Source: a virus. Taken from it: a stretch of 22,754 nt of DNA. Positions 8,801 to 13,409 of this stretch are shown here, piece by piece. The translations under genes were made by a program, and so were the position numbers. Position 1 is the first letter of the stretch, and each line of letters begins with the position of its first letter. The notes under the pieces are model-generated. The model did no database searches. It was not told where the DNA came from and saw only the letters and a list, made by a program, of their open reading frames with translations. Location of the stretch: positions 1 to 22,754 of IMG/VR virus record IMGVR_UViG_3300020430_000100. One strand, 5' to 3'.

Positions 8801-9601
8801 ATTTGAAGAACCAGTTGCATTGTCTAACAATGAACTATCTGATTCTGGTGTAACTAAAGTTTCTGTTACAGCAAGACCAACTCTATAAGATGGTGAATTA
8901 GTATATTTGTCAAGAACAATTCTTTGTTTTTCAACTCTTACAAAAGTACCCCTAATAAAGTAAACACCAGTTTCTATACTCGCAGAAGAACCGATTGCAG
9001 TTGCACTTGATGCTTGTAAAGTTGCAGAGGCAACATTTGCATTAATTGTAGTTGCAGAACCACCACTTGGCGTATAAGTAATCGCTGTATCAGCAGAAAT
9101 ATTTTCACCATTTACAAATTCAGTTGTAACACCAGCAGTAGCACCACCAGCAGTATTAGTTGCTGTTTCTAAATATTTAACATAAAGTGTCGCTGGGTCA
9201 GTACTTGTAGCGGCATCAAAACCTATAACTCTTGCTTTTACACCAGAGGTTGAACCAGTTATGATAACACCCTTTTTTGCATTTGCATCTTGGGGGTCTG
9301 ACAGATTTGTATTTTCTGAGTATTGTTGTAAATAGTCTGCGATAGAAACTGCATTAAATGTTGACTGTAGTTTGACTGCATAGTATTCATTAATATATCC
9401 AAACTGGCCAGGCACAACAAGTGAACCCTCTTTGAACATATGTCTACCATGTCTTTCTACTTGATTTTGTAAAATAGACTGAAGTGTTGTTAGTTCTCTT
9501 GCCTGAACTGCAAAGCCAGGACGAAAAAGAACCCTATGAAAATTATCGGTTACATCAAAATCATCATGATATGGTGCAACATTTAAATCGGTTTTTTGCA
9601 T
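2849..9601 (-). CDS. Giant DUF4815 baseplate/tail structural protein (2250 aa)
   Basis: This is the largest gene here. The N-terminal 80 residues (MQKTDLNVAPYHDDFD, then FHRVLFRPGFAVQARELTTL) match the DUF4815 family as I remember it, whose members are virion proteins of T4-like and other large phages. Further in are 'SG[AV].A.V' beta modules (about residues 110-165, 550-590, 940-1010), a 'DFRPKVGD' segment near 1060, a helical stretch (about 1170-1290), and a conserved-looking WWDPLAQSIMPQAEGG block near 1569 followed by a 'CQIREMENGYPT' beta region. The C-terminus is more beta-rich repeat. No protease, lyase or lysozyme motif is obvious. It follows gp8 directly (3-base gap), in the position of T4 gp9/gp10, so a peripheral baseplate or fibre-attachment role is likely (inference). 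No dedicated promoter is visible; it should be co-transcribed with gp8. Confidence 0.85.
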   Translation of the reverse strand: MQKTDLNVAPYHDDFDVTDNFHRVLFRPGFAVQARELTTLQSILQNQVERHGRHMFKEGSLVVPGQFGYINEYYAVKLQSTFNAVSIADYLQQYSENTNLSDPQDANAKKGVIITGSTSGVKARVIGFDAATSTDPATLYVKYLETATNTAGGATAGVTTEFVNGENISADTAITYTPSGGSATTINANVASATLQASSATAIGSSASIETGVYFIRGTFVRVEKQRIVLDKYTNSPSYRVGLAVTETLVTPESDSSLLDNATGSSNENAKGAHRLQYTLTLSKLALGSAADENFVEIAQIKNGVIQEIARNTDYSILSETFARRTFDESGNYTVKDFGIDLRENLDDGLNEGVYASGNTTDDGNTASENFLNIQVSPGKAYVRGYEIETVAPKFIDVEKPRTTEEFDSAITNAEVGNFVRVTNVYGGPDISSKNSASEIAVPYRQISLRDAATSSRGSGAGAEIGIARARAFEHASGLDANSDNKLAHGGSGGQVAQFNLYLFDIRMFTNVVLSAVPDGNHVPTGAKVTGTVSGATGFVHSVQNTILHLTNVVGTFLTTDNLLSSSSDETNGQIKKSDNTAITVSSVAQKQFDQVKQVFMDDPTNSDEDFTADLVLNTTKTLTGTVSTAGSGTTVTGFGTLFQTELRAGDVINISGIGTRIVNTISSDTSLAVTVAPGSVTTTVPVTRTRPAIQDTNRNILLRKLRKNNIKTLKTDSNSNNSVTALTVRRQYVTTSNGSGQIAVTAAANETFQSASNVDYIAVVLDNNSAGGCADGDVINLTASTSSFNISGNQLTITNTTVFNANGIKVKLLTTVRRTAAEHKVKTKVPAHIVLVNNISGNNQSHVFGVDAKDKDISLGKGDTTRIHAIFDSESTSADPALPQFTATGISGTFTKGERIVGGTSNAQALIIGTTSPITYIVKNAKDFSSGETITGQTSGATATVGTLTAGSKNITNRFILDTGQRDNFYDVGRIIRKAGATAPTGRISIVFDYFEHGAGDFFTVDSYSAIDYKDILTYSATRVDPEVREPTGEYDLRNAIDFRPKVGDIAKTTATRNSGQYTADNITGFSFNFAARAYNVGTASEILIPKDNSTIAYDFEFFLGRVDLLFLTEKGEFKVQQGTPAENPEPPEDLQKSMLISEITLPAYLLNIDDAKLTKETNKRYTMRDIGRLEDRINNIEYYTALSLLEKDAESFQVQDANGLDRFKSGFLVDNFGGHAIGDVQHPDYRVAIDMENQELRPKYFMKGVSLLEENTTDAQRTLDKYQKTGDLITLPYDEIISIQQPYATRIENLNPVLNFSWAGICELSPSGDEWFEVNRLPALVINREGNFDTVFAQNRNAIGTVWNAWQTQWSGTSTTRGGRFREHRFINLGQPRGRAVLQRVTTTQTGTRTRQGIQTNVVPQIDRRSEGDRLVSTALIPFIRARNVTFKVTGLKPLTRMYPFFDKQNVTANVTPSVGGTGTVTSAGGAMFSNGFGKLEGVFSIPDPNVAGNPRFRTGERVFRLTSSATNQISPEPETFAQATYSARGILRNIQERIIATRNARVEVRNVSTTENVTRTDFRDEVVGWWDPLAQSIMPQAEGGEYITKIDVFFQGKDPSIPVTCQIREMENGYPTVKALPFGTVVYQPFEDGTVAMSNGSIDVAGTNTNFTELFVGCPITIEGAGNSDVGTAGQAGRDTQALTTTVTEIVSDTLLKVASPSLRAISGKTLSRVNINNNASFQTSFKFKSPVYVRNGVEYCIVLQSDSDKYFAWISRMGETDIGGTRTVSEQPYLGVLFKSQNNTTWSAYDFEDLKFTVHRASFETGTSGTLTLVNDVLPSKTLGNDPLRFTASSNVVKILHEDHHMFANQNNVTISGVKSDTSTTLNGAITNSATSLTLTSGTGFEASNLSSRIYLKIGNEIMFGTQSGGAGTTAITSLTRGQDGTSATAHANGTTVELYQLNGIPLDQINKTHTAIANQNLDYYTINTTTSADASVSVGGGNAVVATENAQMDGMQTLLPTIIHPNTTLSSSIRATSGRSPGGAETSLDTASLASNKKVNITLGENFFFDNPKMVASQINETNELSGSKSFFLDLVMGTTQENLSPVIDLDRKSIVAFANRIDNIDSSSGVFPTSDFVAPTEPDGDSTESVYVTRKVTLKNPATALKVLHTAVRFADAEIQVMFKILRSDDESDFDELGFRFFNTTGGPDVTTNDSTTDDDFIEYEYSANDLEEFTAFAIKIRMQSSNSSEPPRIKDLRAIALAT

Positions 9602-9604
9602 TGT

Positions 9605-11110
9605 TTAGAATTCCACTACGACTTTAATATCCTCTGTTTGGTCTGAGGCTCTTGAAATTACTCTTCTGTTTTCGACATAGATTATATCACCAGTATCCCT
9701 AACTAACTCTGGACTTGCATATCCACTTGCAAATACAACACCATTAGTTGTTCCAGATGATGTTGATGGAGTATGTGTTGCAGAGGAATCTGCACCAGTA
9801 ACAGCATTTGCACCAGAGAATAGTGTAAGATTACCAGCAGTATCTAATCCAAAGTTTGCATATTTTTCTTGTACATAGTAAAGTATTTTATTTGTACTAT
9901 CCCACTCAACAACTCGACCTTGAGCGCCAGTTGTTGCTTGTGTTATTTTTTCATCTACTGAAAAATTACCAGAACCACCAGATGCCATTAATATTGCGTT
10001 TGTAGTTCTTGCAGTTGTTATATTTGCAACAGCGTTTGTTGCAGTATCAGTTGGATTTTTAACAATACCAACTCTTCTAAAATCGTTTACTTGAGTTGCA
10101 TCAGCATCAGAAGGTTCAAACTTACCTTGAACCATAACAAAATGTCCACCAAGTTCTGCAATATCATCATCACCAGAACCACCAGCAGGTTCAATGATTG
10201 CTGTTATTGAACCAGCAGTTGCATTTGTCCAATTGGTTGCTTGTGTACCAGAGATTGCAGTTGTACAGTTTGCATCAGTAAAGATGTTTGCAGTTGATAA
10301 ATCAATATTTGCAAAACTATATCCAGACCCAGGCGCAGACACATAAGTATTTGACGCATTGTTTTGTCCAAATTCAGTAATAGAACCACCAGATACTACC
10401 AAAGCAACTTTTGCATTAGAACCATCACCTTTTACTTTTGTGTAAAAAGTTCCGTTAGGATATGATGAACCACCACTTGTTACCATAACAACAAATACAC
10501 CACGATTTACTTGTTCATTTGAATTAACTGTAACAGGCATAAAATCAGTTGTCAAGAAGTTTTGTACTTGACTAGTTGACAACTTGTACATAAACTTAAT
10601 ATAGTAATTGTTATCATGCCAGAACGGTGCTGAAATTTCTGAAGTAGGTTCTGCACCAGAAATATTTGATGCACCAGTTTGTAATTGGTCGCCGTTATAT
10701 AAAACTTTATAAACTCTAAATGCAGAAGTCATAAAGTAAAAGGTTGAGTCAAATACATTGATTGCACCACTTGATGTCGTTGTCTTTGATGGATAGTTAC
10801 CACTTGTTGTTGTTCCAGCAACATCATGTCTATACATATCGAATGCTGATGATGTAGAAAAATCTCTTCTTGGAACAACAAAAGAAATGTTACCAGATTG
10901 AACTTTTTTAGCTGCAATCATATCGTCCCAGTAATAAGATTCTGGTGCGACACTATCTACTGGATTAGGTGGATTACTGTCTGCTGTTGCACCCTCTGAA
11001 GTCCAAGGTTGTGATTTACCTACAAAGACATAATATTTACTAGATGTCAAATCAGCAAAAAATGCATCTGCGTTTGACTGTCTAAATTTTTCTGTAATAA
11101 TTGCTGCCAT
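9605..11110 (-). CDS. 8: Baseplate wedge subunit gp8 homologue (501 aa)
   Basis: Both ends resemble T4 gp8 as I recall it. The N-terminal 'ITEKFR...FVGKSQPWTSE...PP.PVDSV' followed by 'VVPRRDF' corresponds to the T4 'GRSEPWSS...PTDSV...VIPRRDW' region. The C-terminal 'DTGDIIYVENRRVISRASDQ' followed by 'TEDIKVVVEF' corresponds to 'SGEMIYMENRPPIIMAMDQTEEINILF'-type text. T4 gp8 is 334 aa and forms dimers in the wedge, bridging gp7, gp10 and gp6. This copy is about 165 residues longer because of inserted beta modules: 'GSGYSF' type (about residues 210-290) and a 'DEKITQATTGAQGRVV' module (about 390-420). A perfect TATAAATA late promoter and an AGGAAAG Shine-Dalgarno precede it, so it starts a transcription unit with the 2250-aa gene. 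Confidence 0.9.
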   Translation of the reverse strand: MAAIITEKFRQSNADAFFADLTSSKYYVFVGKSQPWTSEGATADSNPPNPVDSVAPESYYWDDMIAAKKVQSGNISFVVPRRDFSTSSAFDMYRHDVAGTTTSGNYPSKTTTSSGAINVFDSTFYFMTSAFRVYKVLYNGDQLQTGASNISGAEPTSEISAPFWHDNNYYIKFMYKLSTSQVQNFLTTDFMPVTVNSNEQVNRGVFVVMVTSGGSSYPNGTFYTKVKGDGSNAKVALVVSGGSITEFGQNNASNTYVSAPGSGYSFANIDLSTANIFTDANCTTAISGTQATNWTNATAGSITAIIEPAGGSGDDDIAELGGHFVMVQGKFEPSDADATQVNDFRRVGIVKNPTDTATNAVANITTARTTNAILMASGGSGNFSVDEKITQATTGAQGRVVEWDSTNKILYYVQEKYANFGLDTAGNLTLFSGANAVTGADSSATHTPSTSSGTTNGVVFASGYASPELVRDTGDIIYVENRRVISRASDQTEDIKVVVEF

Positions 11111-11128
11111 TGTTCTTTCCTATAATGT

Positions 11129-11136
11129 TATTTATA
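11129..11136 (-). promoter_or_regulatory. T4-type late promoter for gp8 (TATAAATA)
   Basis: On the minus strand the sequence is a perfect TATAAATA, the T4 late -10-like element recognised by the gp55 sigma factor with gp33 and the sliding clamp (established for T4). It overlaps the stop codon of the 91-aa gene and lies about 19 bases before the gp8 ATG. A start 5-7 bases downstream would leave a short leader containing AGGAAAG. Confidence 0.75.
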
Positions 11137-11407
11137 TTGACTTTTCTTCTTTATCTCTCGCAACTCTATCTTTATAGTCTGACCTTGCAGTTACCATTTT
11201 AACGAAGTCAGCTTTATTTGATGGGATAGAGTCAGTAAAAGATTCGTCATTCATAAGTTGATTAGTCCAGTTCTGTTGCATACGTTTCCAACAATTATTA
11301 ATTTTACCAGTTACAGCATCTTGCACCCATTCGTCAATATCTGTAAGGTCATTTAACATTACCTTTTCATCTGTATCGTCAATTTTTACCGTAATAGTTT
11401 TCGCCAT
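11132..11407 (-). CDS. Small acidic/helical protein of unknown function (91 aa)
   Basis: The product begins MAKTITVKIDDTDEKVMLND and continues with 'DIDEWVQDAVTGKINNCWKR', then a charged helical C-terminus ending RDKEEKSI. It has no signal peptide, membrane segment or catalytic motif that I recognise. It lies between the second fibre-like gene and gp8 and closes the fibre cassette, so a chaperone or assembly helper for the fibres is a reasonable guess, comparable in position to small fibre chaperones of other phages, but nothing in its sequence proves this. The ribosome site AAAGGAG lies 6-7 bases before the ATG and sits in the loop of a possible small hairpin (11411-11426). Confidence 0.75.
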   Translation of the reverse strand: MAKTITVKIDDTDEKVMLNDLTDIDEWVQDAVTGKINNCWKRMQQNWTNQLMNDESFTDSIPSNKADFVKMVTARSDYKDRVARDKEEKSI

Positions 11408-11410
11408 TTT

Positions 11411-11426
11411 TATCTCCTTTAAGATA
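11411..11426 (-). promoter_or_regulatory. Possible hairpin holding the Shine-Dalgarno of the 91-aa gene
   Basis: On the minus strand TATCT and AGATA can pair as a 5-bp stem around a six-base TAAAGG loop, so AAAGGAG, the ribosome site of the 91-aa gene, is part loop and part stem. T4 uses intrastrand structure to restrain translation of some late genes. Here the stem is short and AT-rich, so the effect, if any, would be weak. Confidence 0.25.
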
Positions 11427-11442
11427 GGTTATTTCACCCATG

Positions 11443-12330
11443 TTATGATAATAAGTGTACACCAAAGTTTGTAGTTGTAGCATTCATTGTAATTACTTTA
11501 GAACCACCAGCAATATACATCGCCCATCTAATCACATCATTTGCATCTGCGTCTACAATCTGTGACATTGGTAATCCACAGTTAACACCCACATTTGACA
11601 TATTGCGAGGGTGGAATAATCTTTGATAGTTTCTGTTTGATGTAATAATATAGAATACACCAGAATTATGATTACTTGCAACACTTTGAAATTCTACATT
11701 GATACAGACGAGATAACGACCAGTTACAGGCGCAGTAAATGTTCCATTTAACATATCTGCGTTATTATCATAAATATCATTATACGTTGTAGTTCCAGAA
11801 CCACCATTACCAGTATGACTATAATAAGTAGAACCATCACCAGTTACATTAGTAATATTAGCAGCTGGTGTGGATAGGGCAGCTGATTGAGAAGACGAAG
11901 TTATATGACCAGCAGAATCTATTCGCAGTCTTTCATTTTCGTTTGTATCAAATCTCATAAAGTTAGATGAATGGTCATACATAATACGACCGGCCACATC
12001 TGTTGCTTGGTCGCCAAATCGAAGTTGACTATTTGCAGTATTAGAACCAGCACGAAGAACTAACATTCCTCTATTAGAACCTTGACCCTTTACAATCACA
12101 TCACCAGTATTATTAATGTTTACAATTTCTGTTCCTGCTGGTTTAAGTAACATTGAACCAGCAGTACTAATATCGTTGCCACTTACCGTAAGGTCACCAC
12201 CAACACCAAGGTTTCCAGCAATCGTAGGATTGTTTTCAATCTTTGCACCAGTCACAGCGTCATCTGCAATATCAGCAGTTGCGATACTACCATCTAGTAT
12301 ACCGACTGATTTGATTGTATCAATAGCCAT
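11443..12330 (-). CDS. Tail-fibre-like protein with C-terminal C1q/TNF-like domain (295 aa)
   Basis: The N-terminal 40 residues contain 'GILDGSIATADIADDAVTGA' and 'KIENNPTIAGNL', a repeat typical of phage fibre shafts (family knowledge). Residues about 45-135 carry beta-helix-type text ('VGGDLTVSGN', 'DVIVKGQGSN', 'RLRIDSAGHI'). The C-terminal 130 residues (about 165-295) look like a C1q/TNF-type jelly-roll: 'FTAPVTGRYLVCINVEF' matches the hallmark 'F.AP..G.Y.F' strand, and the end 'TTTNFGVHLLS' fits the last strand. Such heads form trimers and often bind receptors. I infer a short receptor-binding fibre attached to the baseplate, acting with the 341-aa protein encoded immediately upstream. 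A GGAG ribosome site precedes the ATG. Confidence 0.82.
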   Translation of the reverse strand: MAIDTIKSVGILDGSIATADIADDAVTGAKIENNPTIAGNLGVGGDLTVSGNDISTAGSMLLKPAGTEIVNINNTGDVIVKGQGSNRGMLVLRAGSNTANSQLRFGDQATDVAGRIMYDHSSNFMRFDTNENERLRIDSAGHITSSSQSAALSTPAANITNVTGDGSTYYSHTGNGGSGTTTYNDIYDNNADMLNGTFTAPVTGRYLVCINVEFQSVASNHNSGVFYIITSNRNYQRLFHPRNMSNVGVNCGLPMSQIVDADANDVIRWAMYIAGGSKVITMNATTTNFGVHLLS

Positions 12331-12340
12331 TATCTACTCC

Positions 12341-13366
12341 TTATGAAATAGTAGCACCACTGTTTGAAACTACAACCCATCCAATAGTATTTGCATATAC
12401 CAACATTACAGTTTCATTTACTGCATCAAAAGCAATTGTTGAACCGTTAGCAAATGTTGCTGGAGTAAGTGTTGCAGTTCCACCACCGTCTACTACCATT
12501 GTAATAATTTTAATTTGACCAACAACTCCATTTGCAAGTGTCATTGCAAGACCAGAACCAGCAGTTGTTAGTTCTGAAATCATTGTGTTTAGACTTAGTG
12601 CAGTTGCAGAGTTAACTGCTTCTGTTGTACCTACAGTCTTTGCACCACTTAATAATACGTTTGGAGTCGCTCTTGCAGAACCACCATCTTTAGGTAACAT
12701 AAAGAAACCACTGTCACTAGCAGAGTGAGGTTGCGACATTAGAACTTGACCATGACTATTTGCTTCACAGTTAAGTCTAATCATACCTTGATTATTTGTA
12801 CCAGTAGTTGAACGAATTGTTACAATACCAGTTCCTTTTGGAAGTAATGCAAGGTCACAATTGGTTTCACCAGATGCACCAATAAGTGGAGCAGTGAGAC
12901 CACCACCAGATGGAGATGCTTCACCACCAGTAGCTGCGTTAGTAATTTCAATTTCGTTTACTGCACTCGCAGTTGTTTGAAAAATGACTTGTTCGTTACC
13001 ATTTGCGTCTGCAATAAAACCAGCGTCTGCAAACTTAGGTGCAGTCAAAGTTTTATTTGTAAGAGTGTCCGTAGATGTTCTCGCAACAAGCGTATCTGCA
13101 CCAGAAGGAATTGTCACAGTTCCACCATTAGTAATGGATGCGATAGTTGGTGTAGTTAAAGTTTTGTTGGTGAGAGTATCAGTTGTTGCTCTTCCTACAA
13201 CTGTATCAGTTGCATTTGGAAAAGTAAGACTATGTAATGCAGAACCATTACCAAGTTTGGAATAGATTTCTACAAAGTTATCGTTAATCTTGTCTCCACC
13301 AGTTCTGAGGTCATCACCAGTACCGTCATTAGCTGAAGAACCAAGACCAAGTGCTTGATATGCCAT
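12341..13366 (-). CDS. Baseplate-anchored fibre protein with gp10-type N-terminus (341 aa)
   Basis: Residues 11-40 read 'SANDGTGDDLRTGGDKINDN' then 'FVEIYSKLGNG', closely matching my recollection of the N-terminus of T4 gp10 ('VDDGTGDYLRKGGIKINENF'), a baseplate-anchoring helix-turn motif also found on many marine fibre proteins. Two copies of 'TDTLTNKTLT[TA]P' (about residues 62-73 and 99-110) are classic fibre-shaft repeats. A 'LLPKGTGIVTIRSTTG' segment near 173-190 is also common in fibres. The C-terminal 65 residues form a compact beta unit ('TATLTPATFANGSTIAFDAV' to 'GWVVVSNSGATIS') like the tips of marine fibre proteins. It opens a late unit with its own promoter at 13398-13405. It is probably a short tail fibre or pin, not a full gp10 (T4 gp10 is about 600 aa). 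Confidence 0.82.
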   Translation of the reverse strand: MAYQALGLGSSANDGTGDDLRTGGDKINDNFVEIYSKLGNGSALHSLTFPNATDTVVGRATTDTLTNKTLTTPTIASITNGGTVTIPSGADTLVARTSTDTLTNKTLTAPKFADAGFIADANGNEQVIFQTTASAVNEIEITNAATGGEASPSGGGLTAPLIGASGETNCDLALLPKGTGIVTIRSTTGTNNQGMIRLNCEANSHGQVLMSQPHSASDSGFFMLPKDGGSARATPNVLLSGAKTVGTTEAVNSATALSLNTMISELTTAGSGLAMTLANGVVGQIKIITMVVDGGGTATLTPATFANGSTIAFDAVNETVMLVYANTIGWVVVSNSGATIS

Positions 13367-13397
13367 TTTAGTTATCTCCTAATTAAATTCTTTCATT

Positions 13398-13405
13398 TAT
13401 TTATG
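13398..13405 (-). promoter_or_regulatory. T4-type late promoter for the fibre cassette (CATAAATA)
   Basis: The minus strand reads CATAAATAAATGA in the 43-base gap between the gp7 homologue and the 341-aa fibre gene. This is one base from the T4 late consensus and identical over 13 bases to the site before the 66-aa gene (18841-18853). It leaves a leader of about 26 bases with an AGGAG ribosome site, so the fibre cassette can be expressed separately. Confidence 0.7.
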
Positions 13406-13409
13406 TAGG

